Source: Artemisia argyi (taxonomy: Eukaryota; Streptophyta; Magnoliopsida; Asterales; Asteraceae). From it: 64,000 bases of DNA. Position numbers and translations under genes: made by a program. The notes under the pieces are model-generated. The model did not search any database. It was not told the origin of the DNA and saw only the letters and a program-made list of their open reading frames with translations. The stretch is from contig CM060694.1 of assembly GCA_030686995.1 (NCBI GenBank), positions 91,417,844 to 91,481,843 on the forward strand, read 5' to 3'. This document shows, in pieces, positions 24,501 to 34,251 of the stretch (positions are counted from its first letter, which is position 1; each line of letters begins with the position of its first letter).

Positions 24501-24655
24501 ACTTTTAAAAATGTAAATTCAACATTTTTGATTAAGCTATTTTATTCTAAATGATTGAAACTGAAAACCAGTTTTGAACCTGTGTTGTAATACCAATTGA
24601 GTTACACCCCAGCTACATGTATGCTTCCGCTGGACCCGGTTTTGGGGGTGTGACA
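21547..24655 (+). mobile_element. Element C: solo LTR of a Tekay-type family related to element B
   Basis: 3,109 bp with ends TGTCACAACTC and GGGGGTGTGACA. It is flanked by the perfect 5-bp duplication TTATC (21,542-21,546 and 24,656-24,660). The layout follows element B's LTR: ACTATTCA motifs near the start, a 14-C run after ACCGGCC, a short TA repeat, and a GTTACACCCC stretch near the end. The sequence is clearly diverged. A lone LTR with intact target duplication is the product of recombination between two LTRs that removed the internal part. A small array at about 24,030-24,160 repeats GACCGAATGAATTGGTCAC-like units about six times. Confidence 0.93.
24020..24165. repeat. Short tandem units in solo LTR C
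   Basis: About six degenerate units of 16-22 bp with the core CCGAATGAA(C/T)TGGTCAC. They appear only in this LTR and not in element B's LTR, so they are a lineage-specific amplification. Confidence 0.65.
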
Positions 24656-24660
24656 TTATC

Positions 24661-26188
24661 AATCATGTACAATAACTTGTTTTACTCCCTTTTATACATC
24701 ATGGACATGAATACAAGACATAATATAGCATAAATGATATGTAATTAACATGATTATGATATATAACAAGAAGCATGTTAGGGTTAGGCTTACAACTTTT
24801 GGCTTTCAAATAAAGAAAGGAAGTTAACATGTACGGATAGAACTTTGATAGACTTTTAGCTTCAACCCACTTCACTTCATGCAATCTTTCTACTCTTGTA
24901 ATCTTGAAAGATAGATGATGAAAGTTGAGGTGACTTGAGTGGATTCAAACTCAAGAGAATCACCAAAGTATATGAGGTTTGGAAGTGTTTTGATAACCTA
25001 AAACCAAACTAGGGTTTCTATCTTGAACTTGCTCTTGAATCTTGCTAGAAATTAGAAGGAAATAAGCTAAGTATGGTGTGGTTTTGGTGTTGGATATGCA
25101 CGGCAACAAGGGGAGGGGGGGGCTTTTATAGGTCTTTGAGGAGGTTACAAAATGGACTTTGTCAAAGCTTTCCTAACAAGCTTCAACACATGTAACTCAT
25201 CCAAGGTATTTAGCACAAGATCAAGCCACACCATGGGGTGACTCCCCCCACCCCTATTGGCGGTTCAAAAGGCTAGGGAGGTGAGGTGTGCTTGGCTTGA
25301 TAATATCCTAAGTATTAGGATGAGATTTGACTCCGGGAAATGCCAACCGTAAATGATTAAGCCTCAAAACGTAAAACCGGGTGTCGTAAAAATATGGAAC
25401 TTGAAAGTATTGATAAACATGTCATTACACTCCATAATAAAATATAAAATGAGTGGTAGGTTCCATTTGGGTGGTAAAACCCAGCTAAAACTGGAAACAC
25501 GGGTCTAAAACGCGTAATACGTAAAATGTACGAATATTGTGTAAAATTGAGAAAAGTAAAACGTTACTTTTCTAATAGCATAAAAATGATTTAAAAAGAC
25601 TTATAATGTCTAGACTGGGCTCAGTCTAGTGTCGGTTGGTATTAAATGTGTTTTAGACATAAAACCGTAAGCCTAAAAATCAAGGAATGATTTATAAAAT
25701 CAAGGGATGATTTTTGGTCAATGGAGGAGGAAAAAAATATGTTGACTTATTCAAAAAATGTGAAAACTCAAATCATCTTAGAAACGCGGTGCAGGTATAG
25801 GCTAGGGTTACGGCTGAGTAAAAACGCTTAAAAATGGAAATTCCTGTTTTTCACGGCCGAGGTTTATTTGGTCATGTTTTTCTCAGTCATGATTTATTCT
25901 CAAACAAATCATGAATGTATCAAACATTTTTCTGACACGGGGAAAATTAACGTGGTCGTGTTTCGTTGTGCGTAGAATTTTTGCATGACGTTTTACCCTA
26001 AAACGTGTAATTCCTTAATAACTTTCACGAAAATGATCTGATGATTGTCAAACTTTTAATTTGCCATGGAAATGATTTATCACTTGAGAATATGAAATAA
26101 AAATCAAATTTCGGGAGAAATAAATAGTAAAAATGAATAGTGAAATTTTCCGAGAATAGTAATTAATCTGAAATTGCGAATTGTTACA
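24661..26188 (-). repeat. 5' LTR of element A, segment 3 of 3
   Basis: It resumes element A's LTR after solo LTR C. From 25,078 on it matches 1-1,121 base for base apart from about 20 substitutions and small indels. It contains the same minus-strand TATAAAAG (plus 25,123-25,130). It ends with GAATTGTTACA at 26,188. Confidence 0.9.
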
Positions 26189-26630
26189 ATATATTTTATC
26201 AGTCTAGCTTCGGGGTCATGAGCTTAAGGTCTATTGTACTATTTTATGTGACTTTTGTCACGCACTTATACTTGTGGTGGCCGTACAACATTACATTTTA
26301 TAAACCTATGGAATTCACCAACATTCGTGTTGACATTTTAGCAATGTATTTCAGGTTATTAAGGTAGCTCATGTGACATGCATTTGGACCTTCATGGAGT
26401 CGCGGAGTCGAAGCGTCTCACTATTATTTCATGCACTTATGTAAACATTTGATCTAGTATGACTTGTTTTTCATAAACTTGCAACACCTTTTGGGGACCT
26501 CATATTGTAAACTCTGGATTATTTCAATGATCAAACGAAGTATTTTCCAAACGACACTTTAGGTCGTTCAATGTAACTGTAACTGTGATAATTCCATTCC
26601 GCTGCAAGTCAGGTGAATGGGGGTGTGACA
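26189..26630 (+). repeat. 3' end of a Tekay-family LTR (element D), cut by element A
   Basis: It matches the last 450 bp or so of element B's LTR (GGTCATGAGCTTAAGG, GTGGTGGCCGTACAA, GCTGCAAGTCAGGT) and ends with GGGGGTGTGACA. It stops abruptly at the edge of element A, so its first part should lie to the left of the window. Copia coding sequence begins at once after it without a primer site. It was therefore a solo LTR or the 3' LTR of an element inserted in the Sirevirus. The first five bases, ATATA, should be the target duplication of element A. Confidence 0.85.
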
Positions 26631-28666
26631 GTATCAATTAGGAGAATTCTAGGAAAAACTCCTTATGAGTTATTAAGAGGTAGAAAACCAAACTTAAGCT
26701 ACTTTAGGGTATTTGGAAGTAAATGTTATATTCTAAAAACTAAGGATTACCTCACTAAGTTTGATCCAAAATCATATGAAGGAATATTTTTAGGATACTC
26801 ACAAAATAGCAAAGCATATATAATACTTAACAAACACTCCATGAAAGTAGAGGAATCACTAAATGTAACATTTGATGAAACACCACCACCTCCTAAAACA
26901 TTACCTTTAGAAGATGATGATTTAGTCGAAGATGAAGCTATTGAGGTTAGTAAAACAAAACCCATAGGAAATGATAATGAAGACATTCACTTAGAAAATA
27001 ACGAAACTGTTGATATTAAAGAATCTAGATCACATCCATTAGATAATATAATAGGACATCTTAACCAAAGAACCCTTAGGTCACAAGCCCAAGATAAAAA
27101 CAATTTCTTTTGTTTCATCTCAGCAATAGAACCTAAGAATATTAGCGAGGCTTTAAAAGATGAAAGTTGGGTTATAGCTATGCAAGAAGAATTAAATCAA
27201 TTTAAGGCAAATGATGTTTGGGAATTAGTCCCAAATCCATAGAATATGACCATCATAGGAACCAAATGGGTATATAGAAATAAGTTAGATGAGAATGGAA
27301 TAGTTACTAGGAATAAAGCTAGGTAAGTTGCCCAAGGTTATAATCAACAAGAAGGAATTGATTATGACGAAACTTATGCCCCCGTAGCTAGACTAGAATC
27401 GATTAGGATATTACTTGCCTATGCTTGCGCCCTAGATTTTAAGTTATTCCAAATGGACGTGAAAAGTGCATTCCTTAACGGTTTTATCAATGAGGAGGTA
27501 TATGTGGCACAACCTCCAGGATTCATTGACTTCGCAAAACCTGATTATGTTTATAAGTTAAAGAAAGCTTTGTATGGACTCAAACAAGCTCCCAAAGCTT
27601 GGTATGATCGATTAAAAGCTTTTCTTATTAAACATGATTATTCCATGGGAATGGTAGATAACACTCTTTTCACTAAAAGGAAAGACCCAAACCTCATCAT
27701 TGTCCAAATATATGTTGATGAAATTATATTTGGATCGACTTGTCAAGACATGTGTGATGAATTTGCCAAAATCATGCATGATGAGTTTGAGATGAGTATG
27801 ATGGATTGATGGGTGAACTTAACTTCTTCCTAGGATTACAAATAAAACAATTAGAAGATGGAATATTTTTTAACTAATCTAAGTACATTAAGGAAATGCT
27901 TAAGAAATTTGGCCTAGAAGACTCAAAACCCATGAAAACTCCCATGTCTACGGAAGTAAAGCTCACAAAGGACGATGAAGGTGACTCCGTAGATAACATC
28001 AAGTATAGAGGAATGATAGGTAGTTTACTATACTTGACGGCAAGTAGACCCGACATCATGTTTAGTGTCTGCCTTTGTGCCCGTTTTCAAGAGGATCCCA
28101 AAACTTCTCACCTAGAAGCGGTTAAGCGTATCTTCCGATACGTTAAAGGCACTATACACTTAGGATTATGGTATCCTAAGGGATCCGGCATAGAAACCAT
28201 CGTCTATGCGGATTCGGATCATGCGGTAGACTACGTAGATAGAAAGAGCACTAGCGGTATTTTCACGTTTATGGGATGTTGTCTAACATCTTGGTTTTCA
28301 AAGAAGCAAACCGCTCTTGCTATTTCTACCACCGAAGCCGAATATGTAAGCGCTGGAAAGGCATGTCAACAAGCACTATGGATGAAACAAGCTCTCGTAG
28401 ACTATGGCATTAGGTTAGAAAATGTCCCCATTATGTGCGATAACAAAGGTGCGATAGAATTAAGTAAAAATCCGGTGCAACACTCTAGGACTAAACACAT
28501 AGAAATACGCCACCATTTTCTTAGGGATAATGTACAAAAGGGAAATATATCTATAGAAAAGGTTGCATCGGAAGACAACATTGCGGATATATTCACAAAA
28601 CCCCTTAAGCGTGAATTATTCAACCACTTGCGTTTAGGATTAGGAATGATGAAACAAGTTGACTAA
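26631..28666 (+). pseudogene. Sirevirus pol remnant: integrase end, RT, RNase H
   Basis: The frame begins at the integrase end (GKTPYELLRGRKP, GYS). RT follows with the usual copia blocks KSAFLNG and YGLKQAPKAWYDRL, then RNase H with YADSDHA, DRKSTSG and TTEAEYVS. Lesions seen: an in-frame TAG at 27,240-27,242, a TAA at about 27,325, an 8-bp insertion at about 27,802-27,810 that shifts frame, and a TAA at about 27,871. The RT catalytic box reads YVDE instead of YVDD (27,711-27,722). The C-terminal 256 codons (27,896-28,666) are open to the natural stop. The element cannot encode working enzymes. Confidence 0.93.
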
Positions 28667-29400
28667 ATTATATTGAATTAATACAAATTTATACTTGCAT
28701 AAAATTTATTTTTCTTCCATTTCATCTTTTCTGAGTCTAGGAATCTATTTCGCACAAAACTAAAGATTGGGAAAATTTATTTTCTTTGCATAAACTCCTT
28801 TGTAAAACCCAATCAATTTTCTTTAAAAATTATTCTCACATCTAGGAATCACATGAAGATCATTTTCCTTGCATTGTTGACTAATACTAAAAACATTGTT
28901 TTTCAAAATCATGCATAAACTCTCACATAAATTGTCAAGGTATATAATCTAATATATGTCTTTGACATTCATGATCGAGCAAAAATTGAATCAAGGAGAT
29001 CCTTTGGATTGTTTCTTAGGATCGCTATTTCTTTTTGCATTTAGGAGTCGAAACAATCACAACTCCACATTTGTTGCATATAGACACACACTAGGAAAAA
29101 TTCACTAATAATGTTGTCATCTTGATCCGTCACTAGTTTTTCACTCACTAGTTGCCTTTGCCTTTAATCTAAGATAGGTGCCTTAGGAAGTTTAAGTGAT
29201 CTTGCCTTTACTTACCTCCTCTTGCTTATTATGTGTTGATTATTTGCTCTTTTGCCTATGTGCTCTTGCATGCATGCTATATCTTGATTAGATTAGATTC
29301 TATATTGCCTAAAGGAATTGAACTTGCTTGAATTCTAATCCAAACACATAACCTTTCTGCAAATTTTCTGCCAAAAACCCAATTCTGGCAACCTGGAAAT
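28667..29400. other. Sirevirus internal region after pol, noncoding
   Basis: AT-rich sequence between the pol stop and the hairpin module. I see no frame of note and no homology to other parts of the window. Confidence 0.5.
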
Positions 29401-29492
29401 CACCAGATGGGCGGCCCCCTTAATTTTGTAAGGCGGCCCCCTTAATCATTAAGGGGACCGCCCCCTAATTAAGGGGACCGGCCATCTGATGG
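29401..29492. repeat. GC-rich hairpin module upstream of the small Sirevirus ORF
   Basis: It has three units of GGCCCCCTTAAT or its inverse ATTAAGGGGACC, arranged as inverted repeats and enclosed by outer arms CCAGATGG and CCATCTG. It can fold into a long, nearly perfect stem. The same core recurs in the LTR at 31,052-31,146 with different outer arms. It lies 127 bp before a TATA box (29,619-29,626). Confidence 0.85.
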
Positions 29493-29618
29493 TCGGGTTT
29501 ACAGAATCTTTTCTGCTTTTTAGCCCATTTCAACCTACATTTCCCAATTCTCACCAACACATTTTGTCCTAATCTCCCAAACAAACTTTATCCATCCATA
29601 AACACACAAATCCTACAC

Positions 29619-29626
29619 TATAAATA
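29619..29626 (+). promoter_or_regulatory. TATA box before the small Sirevirus ORF
   Basis: TATAAATA, 35 bp upstream of the ATG at 29,661 and embedded in CTATAAATACCCC. A start site about 30 bp downstream would give a very short leader. The LTR promoter of the same element has CTATAAATACTGG after the same hairpin module. This is a sequence match only. Confidence 0.5.
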
Positions 29627-29660
29627 CCCCCAATCCTCAAAACTCTTCACTCATTCCTTC

Positions 29661-30242
29661 ATGGCTTCTCCAAACAAACCAAAACCAAAAGCCTCAAGGC
29701 TTGCAAGAATAACGGAAAAACCTGTTTGGCGAAGAAAAAGCCCTCGAAACAAATCCATCATAATAAGTGAAGTTGGAAATCACTCAACACCACCAACCAC
29801 TTACTTCCCAAACTTTACACCAAATTCACAAGGACATTCATTTGATCCTCTTTACAAACCATACAACATTGGCCAAACATCTTCCTTCATGCCAAACCAC
29901 TCATCTCATCCTCCAACCACTTGTAATGATCCATACAAGTTTGATCAACCATCCCACTACAACTCCAACTACACAAACCCAATTCATCCATATCAACACA
30001 ATGACTTTCTCCGCATTACCACGGAAAAGCAAAAGTTCCGTGATGAAATATCACAAATCCATGATCTTTGTGATCTCAATGCCATGCATCTTGCACAACA
30101 CAACAAAGGGCAACCTCCATCATCACCCTACAACAATTGCCTTCCTCACTCGACCTCATCCCATTCCACCCTTAACACGATACAATATCGTAAGGTCCAC
30201 TTCTTCCGCTCCATACCCCACTCCATATCCTTCTCCATCTAA
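29661..30242 (+). CDS. Small ORF downstream of Sirevirus pol (env-like position)
   Basis: 193 codons starting MASPNKPKPKASRLAR. The N-terminus is strongly basic, including WRRKSPRNK. The rest is rich in Pro, Ser, His, Thr and Asn, followed by a short stretch with DEISQIHDLCDLNAMHLAQHN. There is no signal peptide, no convincing membrane span and no glycoprotein feature, so calling it Env is not supported beyond its position. It may be truncated, since env-like ORFs of Sireviruses are usually longer. A second frame (29,767-30,249) overlaps it and is a shadow. The basic head suggests nucleic-acid binding (inference). Confidence 0.5.
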   Translation: MASPNKPKPKASRLARITEKPVWRRKSPRNKSIIISEVGNHSTPPTTYFPNFTPNSQGHSFDPLYKPYNIGQTSSFMPNHSSHPPTTCNDPYKFDQPSHYNSNYTNPIHPYQHNDFLRITTEKQKFRDEISQIHDLCDLNAMHLAQHNKGQPPSSPYNNCLPHSTSSHSTLNTIQYRKVHFFRSIPHSISFSI

Positions 30243-30676
30243 CAACTAAGCTTTATGCTTATGTTATCCTTCAAGCAAATAAAACAATCAACCATGAGTT
30301 GCAAGCAAGTCCAAGTGCTCTTTTAGGCAATATAGGACTATGTCTTTTCTTTTGTTTTATTATGATTAATATGCCTTAAGCATATTAAATGTTGTAATGC
30401 TTTCTATGATGCTTGAATGAATCTATTTTTATAATTATTGCTTTGCATGTATATGTGCCTTGTTCTCTTCTACTATTTTGTGTAGCCAAGATTTCCATAG
30501 CTCATTCCCTTGGTGCTCTCAAATGAGGGGGAGCATACATCAAGGGGGAGCATTAATCTTTTTGATTTTACAAAAAGGGGGAGAAGAGAATGTTAAACTC
30601 TAAATACTTGTCTAAAAATTATTTTTTAGACCTAATGAGTTTAAGGTTTTGTAATCACCAAAAAGGGGGAGATTCT
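30243..30676 (+). other. Multiple polypurine tracts before the Sirevirus 3' LTR
   Basis: GGGGGAG-type tracts occur at about 30,527, 30,544, 30,577 and 30,663. The last one (AAAAGGGGGAGATTCT) touches the LTR start. Repeated polypurine tracts at this spot are described for Sireviruses and support the family call. Confidence 0.8.
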
Positions 30677-31051
30677 TGACATAAATAATGTCTTAAAACA
30701 TTGTTAGCATATTAACAATGTCTCTATGTTTTGATAATTACAAAGCATAAACTCATTAATCTAAAACTTATGACGTAAACAAGTTTTTAATGCTTAATAT
30801 TTGTCTTTGCTTCCATATCACTTAAGGTATGAATAAACAAAGGGTTTATTGCATTTTATGATCAAAGGAAATTTTTCTAATCACTAGAATTTTTATAAAA
30901 TGTATTAAACATGTTATATCTTTTACAAAATTACTTTTGGAATTAAAAGAATATGTTTAATTCATTATAAATATATGATTTCAAATTTCCAACCAAAAAT
31001 GGCAAATTTTATCCAGAAAAATATTCCCCACTAAAAGACAAGAAAAACCAA

Positions 31052-31146
31052 CGTTCTGAAGGGGTGGCCCCCTTAAATCCTTAGGCGGCCCCCTTAATCA
31101 TTAAGGGGACCGGCCATTAATTAAGGGACCGGCCACGCTCCAGAAC
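31052..31146. repeat. GC-rich hairpin module in the Sirevirus LTR
   Basis: It has the same GGCCCCCTTAA/TTAAGGGGACCGGCC core as the module at 29,401-29,492. Here it is enclosed by arms CGTTCTG and CCAGAACAG and lies 15 bp upstream of the TATA box. The shared cores with unshared arms suggest the core is what is kept. Confidence 0.85.
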
Positions 31147-31161
31147 AGTATTTTTCTCCCC

Positions 31162-31168
31162 TATAAAT
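31162..31168 (+). promoter_or_regulatory. LTR promoter TATA box of the Sirevirus
   Basis: TATAAAT within CCCCTATAAATACTGG, just after the hairpin module and about 485 bp into the LTR. The position fits the U3/R border. Confidence 0.65.
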
Positions 31169-32031
31169 ACTGGTTCATTCCTCAGAATTTTCTCACCTTT
31201 TGCACTTCTAAACTTTCTGATCTAGATCCACATTTCTATTCTCTTATCCTTTGATCATAAGTGTATAATTCTTTGTTTCAAAGTGATTCAAAATTCATCC
31301 TCTCAAGTGCAAGAGAAGAATACTTCTATCCCCTAAGACAAGAAGTATTACAACTTGGTGTGATCTCCACATCCAAGTTGTTGGTGCATCATCAAGATTA
31401 TTTACATTATTCTTTGTGAAGATTGTTGTAAATATTTGATTGTAGATAGTTGTGCTAGATATATAGATTGTGTGATTAGTTAGTAGCTTGGTGTGAAGAA
31501 GAAAAGTTAGGAATTAGATTGTAGTGAAGAAGCTAGGTGTGGAGTAGTTAGTTGTGAAGTAAATTGGTGTGAAGAAGATAGGTGTGGGGTAGTTAGTTGT
31601 GAAGTAGATTGATTTGAAGAAGTTGTGTAGAAGTTGTGACTTAGGTGTGAAGAAGTTGTGGTATGTAAATTGGGGTGTAAATTGGTGTGTAAGGTTTTCT
31701 CCGCCATAAGGGAGCTTGTTGATATAGTGAAGAAAACTCTCGAGTTAGGTGCTCGGGGAGTGGAGTAGGGCAAGGAAGGTGTCCTTGTAGCCGAACCACT
31801 ATAAATCTCTTGTCTCGCGGTTCGATCTTTCCATCTCTTACTTATTTCATTACTTATCATTGTTATATATTATTTATTGATAGTTGTTTATATTGTGCAA
31901 GACTTGAGATCACATATTATCGAATCTAAGTTTTTAAAAGCTAAGAAAACACTAAAACTATCTTTTATAACGAATTAAAAAGACGTAAAACTATTCAACC
32001 CCCCTTCTAGTTTTCCACAGAAACCCTAGAT

Positions 32032-32892
32032 GATTTTTACTTCTATTGTAAGGCTTTTACAGCCTTTGAACTTCATGTTTCAATAAAGATAAGTTGTCCC
32101 TTTTTATCATTCATTATGTCCATGTATCGTTTGATTATTTGTTATCTTGTCTTTGCATTAATATGATAGCTTAATTTTATTTGTGTTTGCTTAGATCTAG
32201 TGAAATCTAGTTATTGATTATTGATTATTTGTTTCTTGTTGAGTTGATTTCCTAGCGTTAGGAAAAGAAATCTAGCTAACCTCTTATATGTAACTTGCTT
32301 GAACATCTTAGAAACACAACCGTAGAGTGCACTATTGGTTTTTCTCATTGTATTAATTACTTGAGTTGCGGCTTGTAGATCCTGGATAACTTAATAGACT
32401 TTAAGGGATTTAGGAGAGACTAAAGCTCATAGAGTTGGGGACTTCGGCACCTCTCCACAACCAATATTAAGGAATACAGTTCTTCAACTAAAACAAGGAC
32501 ATGATAATTCAACAAATCAGTAGGAGATAACTAGGGAGTAATTAAGTCTAAGTAAACACGCTTTCCTCTCAAAAGTAGTCACCACTTTTACTTTTTCGTA
32601 TTAATTAGTTTAGTTAATTTTATAATTATTAGTTGTAGGTTAGTTGACTAGCAACTAATTTTGCCTACTCCTTCAAAACCGAGATGTTTACCTGCTTTCA
32701 TAAAAATAATAAAAAGACAAAAGGAATCATCCCTCACCTCTTGACATATCTTGTTATACAGCTTGACCTAACGACACTATTTCCCTAGAGAACGATCAAT
32801 CCCTCGGACCTACCTATACTACACTGCTGTGATCATGTACACTGGCTGGAGGATTGTTAAACTTCTTTCAAGGTCTTACAAATCTCGCATCA
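32032..32892 (+). repeat. 5' LTR, or its R-U5 part, of element F
   Basis: It ends with GCATCA six bases before the primer site at 32,899. The part just before (CTAGAGAACGATCAATCCC, the ACTGCTGTGATCATGTACACT region) is typical of the end of Athila-type LTRs. The start is uncertain: the first TG after the Sirevirus LTR is used here, and part of U3 may be missing. Confidence 0.5.
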
Positions 32893-32898
32893 AGTTTT

Positions 32899-32916
32899 TG
32901 GCGCCACTGCCGGGTA
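32899..32916 (+). other. Primer binding site of element F
   Basis: TGGCGCCACTGCCGGGTA, close to the Athila-type primer site (TGGCGCCGTTGCCGGGGA in other elements; TGGCGCCGCTGCCGGGGA in element K of this window). It lies a few bases after the LTR end. Confidence 0.85.
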
Positions 32917-33054
32917 ATAGTTATTGTTTAGGTTCAATTCCTATCTCGTTTAGGTCTACTTGCTACATTCCTATCAAGTGACATTTTTATTATCTTTCTT
33001 GTAGTCTATCTTTTCTTTATGCCATTTATTTTGTAATTCTCTTCATTTGCCATC

Positions 33055-33560
33055 ATGGTGAATGAAGTCATCGACCCCACCAAGACCCACCAATTAACCA
33101 AGAACCACCTCGAGCCCGTACTCTTGGTGAATACTCCCAACCTAGCCACCAAGGCTATCAAAAGACCATTGAGCTCCCCCAAAGAACCAATATGTCTCCC
33201 TTGCGATACGACACCATCCGATTGGTGCAAAGCGGATGTGCATTCCATGGACTTTGGTCCGAACATCCAAACCAACATCTTAAGGATTTCCTTAAAATGG
33301 TTGATTCCATAGACCTTGATGTTCCACTCAAGAGACAATGTGTTTGCGTCTCTTTCAATTCTATCTACATGACCAAGCTAGTCAATGCCTTCAACGTTTA
33401 GCCGTAGGTCCATCACATCATGGGATGATCTTAAATCTCGTTTCCTCGCTCAATTCTTTCTACCCAAGGCAATTACTTCATTACATAACCGAATTGAGAA
33501 GGAAATCACTGAGCTTAGGGAGCTTAATCAGTTAATTAAGAGAGAAATTAAGTTTAGAAC
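33055..33560 (+). pseudogene. Athila-like gag remnant of element F
   Basis: Pieces of a Gag domain are spread over three frames: CAFHGLWSEHPNQHLKDFLKMVDS, then RLFQFYLHDQAS, then SITSWDDLKSRFLAQFF. The same block order (FHG..., FPYSL..., FLAKYFPP) is seen in the gag of element K. At least two frameshifts are needed to join them. The domain breaks off at about 33,530, where a different coding region begins, suggesting an internal deletion. Confidence 0.75.
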
Positions 33561-33599
33561 CAATCCTTGTACGGATAACACCACCCCTAGTTATGACTT

Positions 33600-34251
33600 G
33601 GAAGAGGAACTAGATGATGACTATATGGTTTTTAGAAATTTCTTTCCAACATATGAGGAATTGGCCTACCATAAGTTCCTTTTAAAGTACCCTTGTCCCT
33701 TGAAATATAAGAAGAAAACATGGATTAGGAAGCGCAATTATATGAATATCAAAATCCCTTGCATGGTTGGTTATATGTTTAGAGAGCACACATACATTGA
33801 CTTAAAAGCACCTATGAATATTATGTCTAGGCTCTATTACAATTGGATCATGAATGAAAAGTTGGACCCCAGAAAAGATCCTTATAACCCTAATCAATTG
33901 TGCAATTCTGTTGGGAGAGTTTAAGGGTTACATATATTTGTGGGAAATTTCACTTATCGATGTGATTTCATAATCCTAGAAGATGTTAGAGGTATCATAG
34001 ACCAATACTTAGGTGAGATTGTGCTAGGGAAACCATTTATAGAAGTGTCCAAGATGCTTAGTGATCGTGATAAACGAATAGTTCAGTTTACTGATGGGGT
34101 AGAAACGATCACTTTTATGATGCCTCATATGAGGGAAGAATTGAAAGACATTGAGGATTTAGAAGTTGATGTACTTCGGGCTTATGAGGCTAAAGATTAT
34201 GAAATTGAGGATTTAGACGACAATAAGAAAAATAAAACTCATTATTCATGA
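33600..34251 (+). pseudogene. Protease-region ORF of element F
   Basis: The frame containing PMNIMSRLYYNWIMNEKLDP stops at 33,924. It continues in another frame as 33,940-34,251 with GNFTYRCDFIILEDVRG, IVLGKPFIEVSKM and FMMPHMREEL. This layout (a short linker, then a retroviral-protease-like fold with VLGKPF) resembles gag-protease-only elements common in Asteraceae genomes; that link is from memory. The DTG/DSG catalytic triplet is not visible, so activity is unlikely. Confidence 0.6.

Larger units (their letters stand above)
1..26188 (-). mobile_element. Element A: Tekay-type Ty3/gypsy LTR retrotransposon, minus strand, 3' LTR cut by window edge
   Basis: On the minus strand the order is 5' LTR (three pieces between 7,311 and 26,188), primer binding site, accessory ORF, gag, protease, RT, RNase H, integrase with chromodomain, polypurine tract and 3' LTR (1-1,121). 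The LTR ends are TGTAAC and GTTACA in plus reading. The 5' LTR is interrupted by element B (7,965-20,278) and by solo LTR C (21,547-24,655); joining the outer pieces gives an LTR of about 3,445 bp. About 20 substitutions are seen by eye across the roughly 1.1 kb shared by the two LTRs, near 1.8%. At the common plant LTR rate of 1.3e-8 per site per year this is about 0.7 million years. The target duplication cannot be checked because the left end is outside the window. Confidence 0.9.
26631..32019 (+). mobile_element. Element E: Sirevirus-type Ty1/copia retrotransposon, 5' part off-window or lost
   Basis: It begins in the C-terminal integrase region and continues through RT and RNase H, an extra small ORF, several GGGGGAG polypurine tracts and a 3' LTR. 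An extra ORF after pol and multiple polypurine tracts are known hallmarks of Sireviruses. Pol carries several stops and a frameshift, so it is old. The 5' part was separated by the insertions of D and A. Confidence 0.85.
30677..32019 (+). repeat. 3' LTR of the Sirevirus
   Basis: About 1,343 bp starting TGACATAAATAATGTC just after the polypurine tract and ending CAACCCCCCTTCTAG...CCACA. An inverted repeat ACATTGTTA/TAACAATGT lies near the start (about 30,697-30,720). The second hairpin module is at 31,052-31,146 and a TATA box follows. The end coordinate is inferred from the CA rule, since no 5' LTR is available to align. Confidence 0.7.

Noticed and set aside
22752..24884. Short frames in and beside solo LTR C (22,752-23,000, 24,175-24,372, 24,699-24,884)
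   Set aside because: They are isolated, lack motifs, and lie in LTR sequence.
31507..31860. 117-codon minus-strand frame in the Sirevirus LTR
   Set aside because: It comes from degenerate TTGTGAAGTA-type repeats in the LTR and has no motif; it runs opposite to the element.
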